Below, piece after piece: positions 6,333 to 13,255 of a DNA stretch of 16,311 bases. The stretch comes from Pseudomonadota bacterium (GTDB lineage: Bacteria > Pseudomonadota > Alphaproteobacteria > Acetobacterales > Acetobacteraceae). The stretch is from NCBI GenBank assembly GCA_021784255.1, contig JAJXSZ010000033.1:1-16311 (forward strand). Direction: 5' to 3'. Within the stretch, counting starts at the first letter, position 1. The number at the start of each line of letters is the position of its first letter. A program made the position numbers and the translations under genes. A model generated the notes under the pieces. It did not search any database, had not been told where the DNA came from, and saw only the letters and a list, made by a program, of their open reading frames with translations.

Positions 6333-7697
6333 ATGAACGGAGGAGACTATCGTACGGCCGGGTTCCCGCCATGGCGGGTCCTGGCCGTTTTGATGCCTGC
6401 GCTGCTGCTCTGGGGCATGCGCCCCGCGCATGCCATACCGGCGTTCGCGTCGCAGACCGGACAACCCTGCACCGCCTGTCACATTGGCGCCTATGGGCCG
6501 CAGCTCACCCCCTTTGGCCGGGCCTTCAAGATCGGCGGCTATACCATGTCGGGCGGCCAGGGCCTGGCGTCGAAGATCCCGCTCTCGGCGATGGTTTTGT
6601 CGTCGCTGACGCAGACCTCGGCGAACCAGCCCTCCCCTCCGGCGCCGCATTTCGCGCGTAACACCAACCCCGCGATCGATCAGGTCAGCGTCTTCCTCGG
6701 TGGGCGCATCAACGACTACCTCGGCGGCATGATGCAGGGCACCTACAACGGGATTGCCGTCACCGAGCATCTGGACAACTCCGACCTGCGCGCCACCGAC
6801 GAGTTCGACATCGGCAGCAACACGCTGCGGGTGGGCATTTCGGTGAACAACGGCCCGACGGTCGAGGACCCCTACAACACGACCTTCGCCTGGGGTTACC
6901 CCTACGTGGCCTCGGCGCTGGCCCCGGCGACGACGCCGCAGCCACTGCTCGCCGGCGGGCTGATCGCCAATACCCTGGGCACGACGGCGTATGCCTGGTG
7001 GAACTCGCACCTCTACGTCGAGGCGGGTGCCTATCAGCTGATGGATGACCGGACGGCCAAGACGCTGGGTGTCTATCCGCAGTTCGCCAACGGTACCGGC
7101 GCCATTCCGTATGCCCGCGTGGCCTATGAGTGGGACTGGAACGACCAGTCGGCGGAAGTCGGCGCGATGTACCTCCATGCCGCCGTGCAGCCCCTCGACT
7201 CGCCCGGAGGCGGCAGCGATTACTACACCGACTTCGCGATCGATGGCTCCTATCAGTACATGGGTGACAGCAAGAACATCTATACGCTGAACGGGATCTT
7301 CGTGCATGAGGAGCAGAACCTGCGCGCGACGTTCGGAGCCGGAGGAGCCGCCACGCCGCACAAGTCGCTGAACCAGTTCCGCGTCAACGGGACCTGGGTG
7401 CACGACGAGACGTATCAGCTCACGCTCGGGATGCAGGAGACCTACGGCACCGCCGACTCGACGCTCTACAGCGGCAACACCGAGGGCAAGCCGAACAACA
7501 CCGAGTTCATTGCCGAAGCCGACTGGATTCCGTTCGGCAAGGACAACTCCTGGGGTCGGCCCTTTGCCAACCTGAAGCTCGGCGTGCAGTTCATTCACTA
7601 CACGACCTTCGACGGTGGCAACACCAACTACGGCGGATCCGGGCTCAACGCCTCGGGTAACGACACACTCTACGCCTTCGCCTGGTTCATCTTCTGA
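6333..7697 (+). CDS. Cyc2-like outer-membrane monohaem cytochrome-porin fusion
   Basis: A 454-aa exported protein. A signal peptide is cleaved probably after AHA (residue 34). Immediately after it comes a short haem-binding segment with CTACH (Cys 46, Cys 49, His 50), followed by PQLTPFGRAFKIGGYT. The remaining roughly 380 residues are rich in alternating hydrophobic/polar strands with many Tyr, Trp, Asn and Gly, and end in WFIF, the C-terminal aromatic signature of outer-membrane beta-barrels. The haem-then-barrel layout, the length, and the QTG..C..CH...L..FGR.FK..GY pattern match the Cyc2 family, whose studied members oxidise Fe(II) at the cell surface. Related proteins of unknown role also exist, so an iron substrate is only an inference. 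GGAGGG lies 6 bases before the ATG. Its own FNR-type promoter and the adjacent periplasmic cytochrome c suggest an electron conduit. Confidence 0.82.
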   Translation: MNGGDYRTAGFPPWRVLAVLMPALLLWGMRPAHAIPAFASQTGQPCTACHIGAYGPQLTPFGRAFKIGGYTMSGGQGLASKIPLSAMVLSSLTQTSANQPSPPAPHFARNTNPAIDQVSVFLGGRINDYLGGMMQGTYNGIAVTEHLDNSDLRATDEFDIGSNTLRVGISVNNGPTVEDPYNTTFAWGYPYVASALAPATTPQPLLAGGLIANTLGTTAYAWWNSHLYVEAGAYQLMDDRTAKTLGVYPQFANGTGAIPYARVAYEWDWNDQSAEVGAMYLHAAVQPLDSPGGGSDYYTDFAIDGSYQYMGDSKNIYTLNGIFVHEEQNLRATFGAGGAATPHKSLNQFRVNGTWVHDETYQLTLGMQETYGTADSTLYSGNTEGKPNNTEFIAEADWIPFGKDNSWGRPFANLKLGVQFIHYTTFDGGNTNYGGSGLNASGNDTLYAFAWFIF

Positions 7698-7723
7698 TTT
7701 GAGCGGACGTGACTTGACGAAGC

Positions 7724-7758
7724 ACGCCGGACCAGGCCCCCTGGTCCGGCGTTGCCGT
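7724..7758 (+). terminator. Strong hairpin terminator of the Cyc2-like gene
   Basis: A perfect 13-base stem (ACGCCGGACCAGG at 7724-7736, CCTGGTCCGGCGT at 7740-7752) with a 3-base CCC loop is followed shortly by TGCCGTTT. It sits between two convergent genes, 26 bases after the Cyc2-like stop. It should stop transcription from the plus side and may also block minus-strand transcripts, though no T-tract follows in that direction. Confidence 0.75.
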
Positions 7759-7759
7759 T

Positions 7760-8662
7760 TCAGGCCCCCTCGATGATCGTGACGTCGAGCGTGCCGATCG
7801 TCTCGATCTCCGCCACGACGCGATCGCCCACGGAAAGGAACGTGCCCTTCGGCGCGCCCACGCCAGCCGGCGTGCCGGTCAGGATCACGTCGCCGGGATC
7901 GAGCGTCATGATGCGCGAGGCGGTCGCGATCTGCTCGGCGATGGAGAAGATCATGCCCGAGGTCCGGGCATCCTGCTTCACCGCGCCGTTGACGGAGAGC
8001 CTGAGCGCCAGGTCGTGTGGGTCGCCCACGGCAGCGGCCGGCACCAGGCGCGGGCCCATCGGGCAACACGTGTCGTGCGCCTTACCCGCCACCCAGTCGA
8101 GCTTGTAGAACGTCTCCGGCGCGCGGTTGAGGTCACGGGCGGAGAAGTCGATCGCGACCGTATAGGCGGCAACGTGCGACAGCGCCTCCTCGACGCGAAC
8201 CGCGCGGGCCGTGCGACCGATGACGGCGGCAAGCTCGACTTCCCAGTCCATCGCCTTGGTATCGAGCGGCTTGCGGACGGTGGCGCCGCCGCCCACCACG
8301 GCATTGCGCGGCGGCTTCATGAAGAAGAACAGGCGCTGCGCCTCCTTGCGCAGGTCCGTCACGCCCATCTCCGCGCAATGATCGTAGTAATTGGCGCCGG
8401 CGCAGAGGATCTTGCCGGGATAGAGCAGCGGCGCGAGCCGCGTCGCCTCGTCCACGCTGTCTGCGGGATCGGGACGCAGCCCATCCAGCGCCGCGGCAAC
8501 GCGCGGCCAGTCGGCGAACAACGTCGCCACGCTGCTCATGCCCGCCAGCCCCGCGCGCGCGAGCGACTTTTCCAGCCGGTAGAGCCTGCCGCCGTACTCG
8601 ACGCAGGCGAGCGGACCGCCCGGAGCGGCGATCGTGGTCAGCGACCAGGTTGGGTTCGCCAT
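7760..8662 (-). CDS. Fumarylacetoacetate hydrolase (FAH) family protein
   Basis: A 300-aa enzyme of the FAH superfamily, which hydrolyses or decarboxylates/isomerises beta-dicarbonyl and 2-oxo acid intermediates, often in aromatic compound breakdown. The metal-binding triad is visible: DWEVELA gives Glu 141 and Glu 143, and DFSARDLN gives Asp 172, in the family spacing E-x-E-x28-D. The C-terminal signature LDPGDVILTGTPAGVG (about 258-273) is also characteristic, as is the core entry GKILCAGANYYDHCAEMG. The exact substrate cannot be deduced; catechol-pathway hydratases and acylpyruvases share these motifs. It diverges from the aminotransferase gene across 149 bases that contain a TTGACA -35 element for this gene. 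Confidence 0.9.
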   Translation of the reverse strand: MANPTWSLTTIAAPGGPLACVEYGGRLYRLEKSLARAGLAGMSSVATLFADWPRVAAALDGLRPDPADSVDEATRLAPLLYPGKILCAGANYYDHCAEMGVTDLRKEAQRLFFFMKPPRNAVVGGGATVRKPLDTKAMDWEVELAAVIGRTARAVRVEEALSHVAAYTVAIDFSARDLNRAPETFYKLDWVAGKAHDTCCPMGPRLVPAAAVGDPHDLALRLSVNGAVKQDARTSGMIFSIAEQIATASRIMTLDPGDVILTGTPAGVGAPKGTFLSVGDRVVAEIETIGTLDVTIIEGA

Positions 8663-8689
8663 CTCGGCCCCCGTCTTGTTGCGCGCGCG

Positions 8690-8717
8690 ACCGTATGTTG
8701 TGGAATTGCGTTGTCAA
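8690..8717 (-). promoter_or_regulatory. Candidate promoter of the FAH-family gene
   Basis: On the minus strand a perfect TTGACA (8712-8717) is followed after 16 bases by TACGGT (8690-8695), which matches the -10 consensus at three of six positions. This would give a short leader of about 20 bases before the ATG at 8662. The -10 element is weak, so the call is tentative. Confidence 0.35.
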
Positions 8718-8721
8718 TCGC

Positions 8722-8750
8722 GCGAAGCGGTCTGCTCGCGGGCGAAGCGG
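8722..8750. repeat. Direct repeat upstream of the aminotransferase gene
   Basis: GCGAAGCGG occurs at 8722-8730 and 8742-8750, exactly 20 bases apart, about two helical turns. It lies in the divergent promoter region between the FAH-family and aminotransferase genes and could be a pair of half-sites for a regulator. Chance is not excluded in this GC-rich sequence. Confidence 0.4.
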
Positions 8751-8771
8751 CCGGGTTTGCCCGCCCGGCCG
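8748..8771 (+). other. Stem-loop in the aminotransferase 5' region
   Basis: A perfect 8-base stem (CGGCCGGG at 8748-8755, CCCGGCCG at 8764-8771) with an 8-base loop TTTGCCCG lies 41 bases before the aminotransferase start codon and overlaps the second copy of the direct repeat by three bases. There is no T-tract, so it is not a typical terminator. It could be an mRNA leader structure or an operator. Confidence 0.4.
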
Positions 8772-8811
8772 ATCTGTGATCGCCTGCGGGCCGCAAACGC
8801 CGGAGGTGTTC

Positions 8812-10191
8812 ATGTCGCTCGCCAACACGCCCGATCCCGCGATCCGCCGCGCCATCGTCGAGCAGGATCTCGCCAACGTCCTGCACCCGATCGTCCAGCA
8901 CCGCGCGCTCGAGAAGAAGCAGATGGTGGTGGCAGGCAGCAGCGGCTCGACCGTCCGCGACGCCGACGGAACCGAGTATCTCGACGCGATGGCGGGTCTC
9001 TGGTGTGTCAACATCGGCTATGGACGCCATGAGCTCGCCCAGGTCGCCGCCGAGCAGATGGAACGGCTCGCCTATTTCCCGCACACGGCGATGAACGAGC
9101 CGGCGTCCCGGCTCGCGGCCACGATCAACACGCTGATGGGCGGCGACACCCACGTCTATTTCGTCAACTCGGGCTCCGAGGCCAACGAGGCCGGCTTCAA
9201 GATCGCGCGCCAATGGGCCAAGCAGGAATACCCAGGCCAATTCCGCTTCAAGACGATCAGCCGTTACTACGCCTATCACGGCACCACGCTGGCGACGCTG
9301 GATGCCGGCGGCATGGGCGAACGCAAGGGAAAGTTCGAACCCTACTCGGGTGACTTCGTGCATGTCGCGCCGCCGACCTGCTACCGCTGCCCGTTCGGTC
9401 TCACCCACCCGTCCTGCGGCATGGCATGCGTGAAGAACCTCGAGGCGACGATCCTCGGCGAGGGCCCGGAAAGCGTCGCCGAGGTGATCGTCGAGCCGAT
9501 CATGAGCGGCGTCGGCATCGCCGTTCCACCCGATGAATACCTGCCGGCGGTGGAAGCGATCTGCCGCCGCTACGGCGTCCTCATGCACGTGGACGAGGTC
9601 ATCAACGGCTTCGGCCGCACCGGCAGGATGTTCGCGCACCAGCACTACGGCGTGAAGCCGGACATCGTCGCCGTGGCTAAGGGAATCTCCAGCGCCTACC
9701 TGCCGATCGCAGCGACGGTGGTGCGCAATCACGTCTTCGAGAGCTTCCTCGGCGAGCCGGATTCCAATCGTCAGGTGGTGCAGGTGAACACCTATGGCGG
9801 CCACCCCGCGGCGGCCGCAGTCGCCCAGCGCAACATCGAGATCATGCTGCAGGAAAGGCTCGCCGAGCGCGCGGCCGAGACGGGCGCCTACCTCATGGAT
9901 GGACTGCGCGGCCTGCTGAAGCATCGCAACGTCGGCGACGTCCGCGGCAAGGGGCTGCTCTGCGGCGTGGAGCTGGTGAAGGACAAGACGACCAGGGAAC
10001 AGCTCGACAACGCAACGATGAACAACGTGATCGACGCCTGCAAGGCCGCTGGCGTGATCGTCGGGCGCGCCGGCGGCGGCAGCCGCTGGGGCACCGTGGT
10101 CGCGATCTGCCCGCCGCTGGTGGTGACGCGCGCGGAATGCGACCGCCTCGTCGAGACGCTCGACCGAACGATCGCGGCAATACCCGTCTGA
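8812..10191 (+). CDS. Class III (omega) aminotransferase, taurine-pyruvate-like
   Basis: PLP-dependent enzyme that transfers an amino group from a terminal amine (taurine, beta-alanine, a diamine or similar) to a keto acid such as pyruvate. The 459-aa length is normal. Visible landmarks are NSGSEANEAGFKIAR (cofactor phosphate binding), YYAYHGTT (aromatic residue and His stacking on the cofactor), the CYRCPFGLTHPSCG segment typical of the taurine/beta-alanine-pyruvate group, HVDEVINGFGRTG (Asp 261, pyridine nitrogen contact) and AKGISSAYLP (Lys 290, Schiff base). ATG 8812 is preferred over a longer in-frame start because GGAGG lies 5 bases upstream and the alternative would extend into the divergent FAH gene. 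No sulfoacetaldehyde-processing gene is nearby, so a taurine substrate is unproven. Confidence 0.9.
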   Translation: MSLANTPDPAIRRAIVEQDLANVLHPIVQHRALEKKQMVVAGSSGSTVRDADGTEYLDAMAGLWCVNIGYGRHELAQVAAEQMERLAYFPHTAMNEPASRLAATINTLMGGDTHVYFVNSGSEANEAGFKIARQWAKQEYPGQFRFKTISRYYAYHGTTLATLDAGGMGERKGKFEPYSGDFVHVAPPTCYRCPFGLTHPSCGMACVKNLEATILGEGPESVAEVIVEPIMSGVGIAVPPDEYLPAVEAICRRYGVLMHVDEVINGFGRTGRMFAHQHYGVKPDIVAVAKGISSAYLPIAATVVRNHVFESFLGEPDSNRQVVQVNTYGGHPAAAAVAQRNIEIMLQERLAERAAETGAYLMDGLRGLLKHRNVGDVRGKGLLCGVELVKDKTTREQLDNATMNNVIDACKAAGVIVGRAGGGSRWGTVVAICPPLVVTRAECDRLVETLDRTIAAIPV

Positions 10192-10214
10192 GAGCGGGGC
10201 AGCGCCCCTCCGCT

Positions 10215-10793
10215 TCACGCCTTCGGCAACCGTCCCATCAGGTAGAACTCGTCATTCGGCCTGAGGCTCATCAGGTTCGCCAGCCGGTTCGACATCGCAA
10301 AGAATGCGGCGATGGCGCCGATATCCCAGGCGTCATCGCGCGTGAACCCCTGCGCCTCCAGCGCGGCGATGTCGGCATCGCTCACCGTCTCTGCCTCGCG
10401 TGAGACAAGCACCGCGAATTCGAGCATCGCGTGCTGGCGTTGCGTGATCTCGGCCTTGCGCCAATTGGTCGCCACCTGGTCGGCGATGCGCGGCGCGCGG
10501 GCGCGGATGCGCAGGATCGCACCATGCGCCACCACGCAATAGAGACACTGGTTGGCACCGCTGGTCGCCACGACGATCATTTCGCGATCGGCCTTGCTGA
10601 GGCCGCTTTCGCGCTCCATCAGCGCGTCGTGATAGGCGAAGAACGCGCGGAATTCTTCCGGCCGGTGCGCAAGCGCAAGGAAAATATTGGGAACGAACCC
10701 GGCTTTTTCCTGCACCGCAAGGATCTTCTCGCGGATGTCAGTCTCCATGCCCGCAAGGTCCGGAACCGGGAAGCGGCTGATCGGCGTGCTCAT
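10215..10793 (-). CDS. AhpD-like/carboxymuconolactone decarboxylase-family protein
   Basis: A 192-aa all-helical protein of the AhpD/CMD superfamily, in the group often annotated as peroxidase-related. The redox motif is present as NQCLYCVVAHG with Cys 83, Cys 86 and His 90, the CxxC-x3-H arrangement used by AhpD-type disulfide reductases in alkylhydroperoxide reduction. LSKADREMIVVATSGAN leads into it, and the C-terminal half carries the family's second helical segment (RDDAWDIGAIAAFFAMSNRL). The ATG at 10793 is preceded by GAGAGGGG. It is the last gene of the TRAP operon, 10 bases after the PCC-domain gene. Its role there could be detoxification or a catalytic step on the transported compound. 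The physiological partner is unknown. Confidence 0.88.
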   Translation of the reverse strand: MSTPISRFPVPDLAGMETDIREKILAVQEKAGFVPNIFLALAHRPEEFRAFFAYHDALMERESGLSKADREMIVVATSGANQCLYCVVAHGAILRIRARAPRIADQVATNWRKAEITQRQHAMLEFAVLVSREAETVSDADIAALEAQGFTRDDAWDIGAIAAFFAMSNRLANLMSLRPNDEFYLMGRLPKA

Positions 10794-10803
10794 TTTTCCC
10801 CTC

Positions 10804-11649
10804 TCAGAGAGCCTCGAGAAAACCCTCGAATGTCATCAACACCGGGTTGTCGTCAGGGACGACGCGCCCCTGACCGACATGGCCCTCGAGGTCGACGATG
10901 GCGATGTCGATTTCCGAACCCGCGCCGACGATGCCTCGAGTCACCAGCAGTTCGGTCGCGAAGCCTGCGATCGGCGGCGCGTCGGCGAAGCGCGCGCCGA
11001 TGGTGCTGGCAACCCCGCCGCGAACGGCCGCGCGGCCCAGGCGTGCCTCGGCCGCGGCGCGCTCGAGCGTGCGCACCAGATCCTGGTTCGGTGCCAGGCG
11101 CAGCGCGACACCAGGTATCATGCTGGCCCGCAGTGGCGTGGGCGTCGCGAGCGGGGAGAACAGCTTGAACCCTGTCTCCTCGTCCTGCACCGCCTCGAAC
11201 CGCGCGCCGACGATGGCAACGCCGCTGGCTCGGATCGGTACGGCAATGACGGTTTCTTCCGGCAGCACATGACCGCAGCCGAGGGTCCCATCGGCCTCGG
11301 TCCATAACGCATGGCAGTGGAAGAAGGGCCTGCCGTCGCGCCAGCCGAGCGTGATGGCCGCCGCCTCGAGCCGGCTGACGCCCTGCGGGCGGCGCGGCGC
11401 ACTGTAGAACGCGGCATGCGTCGCATCCGGCGATAGGGCTGGAATGACATAGCTGAACGGACCGAACCCGCCGCCGGTCAGCGCGAGACAGGCGGACTCG
11501 CCCCCATACCCGGAAATAAGTTCCGCAATCGTATCGAGAAGCCGGCCGCCCGCCCGCAGCTCCGCCTCGATCGGGATGGCACCCGCGGCCACCGCCGCGA
11601 TCCGCTGCGCCCCCGGCGTGCCCGGCTGGCGGATGAAGCGTTCACCCAC
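10804..11649 (-). CDS. Two-domain PCC (DUF296)-like protein
   Basis: A 281-aa protein whose first half matches the PCC/DUF296 domain: RAGGRLLDTIAEL, a turn TGGGFG, then RPFFHCHALWTEADGTLGCGH with His 111, His 113 and His 127 as the probable metal site. The second half (about 195-277) appears to repeat the fold (DLVRTLERAAAEA, GFATELLVTRG, VDLEGHVGQGRVVPDD) but lacks the histidines. The biochemical role of stand-alone bacterial PCC proteins is unknown; in plants the domain accompanies AT-hooks. The start is assigned to GTG 11649, which has AGGAG 6 bases upstream and overlaps the CoA-ligase stop by 8 bases. ATG candidates farther upstream would lie deep inside that gene. Confidence 0.75.
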   Translation of the reverse strand: MGERFIRQPGTPGAQRIAAVAAGAIPIEAELRAGGRLLDTIAELISGYGGESACLALTGGGFGPFSYVIPALSPDATHAAFYSAPRRPQGVSRLEAAAITLGWRDGRPFFHCHALWTEADGTLGCGHVLPEETVIAVPIRASGVAIVGARFEAVQDEETGFKLFSPLATPTPLRASMIPGVALRLAPNQDLVRTLERAAAEARLGRAAVRGGVASTIGARFADAPPIAGFATELLVTRGIVGAGSEIDIAIVDLEGHVGQGRVVPDDNPVLMTFEGFLEAL

Positions 11650-13255
11650 GCCCCTCTCCTCTCGCCGCCGCGTCGCGACGATGGAGCTCCGCACGTATGT
11701 CCTTCTTTGCGAGCTTGCCATAAGCGGATTTCGGCAGCGACTCCCAGAACTCCACGCGGCGCGGCAGCTTGTAGCGGGTGATCCTGTCACCGAGCCAGGA
11801 AAGCAACGTCACGCCATCCAGGGCCTGCCCCTCGCGCAGCACGCAGATGGCAACCCCCACCTCGCCCCAGGTCCGATCCGGCACACCGAAGACCGCACAT
11901 TCGACGATCGCGGGGTGGGTCAGCAGCTTCTCCTCCACTTCGCGCGGATGGATGTTGGAACCGCCCGAGATGTACATATCCGAGGCCCGGCCGGTGATGT
12001 AGACGAATCCCTCCGCGTCCATATGGCCGAGATCGCCGGTACGAAACCAGCCATCGCGGAACGCCTTGGCATTCGCCTCCGGATTATCGTAATAGCCCGC
12101 AAAGACGGCCGGCCCGCAGACGCAGATCTCGCCGGTCTCGCCCGGTGGCAGTTCACCGCCGTCATCGCCCTGAATCGAGACCTGCATGGCCGTGCGTTCG
12201 AAGCCGCATGTGCCGATGCGCGCCCGCGGCCCGTCCTCGGCCTCGTGCCATTCCGGCGGCAGCACGGTGATGTTGCCGGTGACCTCACCGAGGCCGAAAT
12301 ACTGCACCAGCACGTTTCCCAGCGTGGCCAGCGCGCGCTTCTGGTCTTCGCGGTACATCGGCGCGCCCGCATAGATGATGTAGCGCAACGATGAGTGATC
12401 GTATTGGTCCACCGCCTGGTGCTCGACCAGCAGCTTCACGATCGTCGGCACGGTGAACATGTTGGTGATGCGCCAGCGCTCGACCAGCGACCAGGCTTCC
12501 TCCACATCGAGCCGGTCGGACGCCAGCATCACCGTCCTGGCGCCGCGCGCGACCTGCGTGAGCGCATGCACGCCCGCGCCATGCGACAGCGGCGCCAGCA
12601 CCAGCGACGCGTCGCGATGCGTCGTCCCCGGCATCAGGTCGCAGAGATGCGAGGTGACGACGAAACCCATCTGACCGTGCGTCAGCACCGCGGCCTTCGG
12701 CTTGCCCGTCGTGCCCGATGTGAAGAAGAACCAGCAGGGATCGTCGTGCTCGACATCGGCGAGGGGTGACGGCTCGCCGGTATGCCGGGCGATAACGGCA
12801 TCGACGTCCTCGCCGAAACCGGCCTCGCCGATGGCCAGGATCACGCGCGGCGCCACGGCCGACCGCACCGCGGCGACGTGCCCGGTGAACTCCTTCTGGC
12901 AGATCATCGCGACCACGCCCGCCGTCTGCGCGAGGCCGGCGACCTCGTCGGGCGTCTGGCGGAAATTGGTGGGCACGTAGACGGCGCCGATGCGAAAGCA
13001 GGCGAACATCGCTTCCAGCATCTGGTTGCAGTTGCGCGCCTGCACCAGCACCCGGTCGCCCTTGGCCAGGCCGAGTGCCGTGAGGCCGGCTGCCATCGCC
13101 GCGATGCGCGATTCCAGTTCCGCCCAGCTCCACTGCCGCTCGCCCCAGATCAGCGCCGGTTCCGCCCCGTGCCGGCGCGCCGCAGCGCGGGGCATGTGCG
13201 CGAGGTTCATCACCCGTTTCGAGACCGGCACGACACCGCCGCGCGGGACGTTCAT
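11642..13255 (-). CDS. Acyl-CoA synthetase (AMP-dependent synthetase/ligase family)
   Basis: ANL-superfamily enzyme of 537 aa that adenylates a carboxylate with ATP and then forms its CoA thioester. The P-loop-like motif FFTSGTTGKPKAAVLTH is at about 178-193, the aromatic/Glu motif YFGLGEVTG is in the middle, and GWFRTGDLGHMDAEGFVYITGR and MYISGGSNIHPREVE follow. The C-terminal catalytic lysine is in SAYGKLAKK (Lys about 514). The chain-length or aromatic specificity cannot be told from sequence alone. The start ATG at 13255 overlaps the dctQM stop (TGATG), with only a weak GGGG ribosome site, so translation is probably coupled; ATG 13210 is an alternative. Being in a TRAP operon suggests it activates the imported acid. 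Confidence 0.92.
   Translation of the reverse strand: MNVPRGGVVPVSKRVMNLAHMPRAAARRHGAEPALIWGERQWSWAELESRIAAMAAGLTALGLAKGDRVLVQARNCNQMLEAMFACFRIGAVYVPTNFRQTPDEVAGLAQTAGVVAMICQKEFTGHVAAVRSAVAPRVILAIGEAGFGEDVDAVIARHTGEPSPLADVEHDDPCWFFFTSGTTGKPKAAVLTHGQMGFVVTSHLCDLMPGTTHRDASLVLAPLSHGAGVHALTQVARGARTVMLASDRLDVEEAWSLVERWRITNMFTVPTIVKLLVEHQAVDQYDHSSLRYIIYAGAPMYREDQKRALATLGNVLVQYFGLGEVTGNITVLPPEWHEAEDGPRARIGTCGFERTAMQVSIQGDDGGELPPGETGEICVCGPAVFAGYYDNPEANAKAFRDGWFRTGDLGHMDAEGFVYITGRASDMYISGGSNIHPREVEEKLLTHPAIVECAVFGVPDRTWGEVGVAICVLREGQALDGVTLLSWLGDRITRYKLPRRVEFWESLPKSAYGKLAKKDIRAELHRRDAAARGEGRG

Noticed and set aside
6306..8069. Long open minus-strand frame opposite the Cyc2-like gene
   Set aside because: It runs antisense through the Cyc2-like gene and into the FAH gene region in a different frame, with Arg/Gly/Val-rich low-quality sequence. 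The plus-strand product has a signal peptide, haem motif and barrel terminus.
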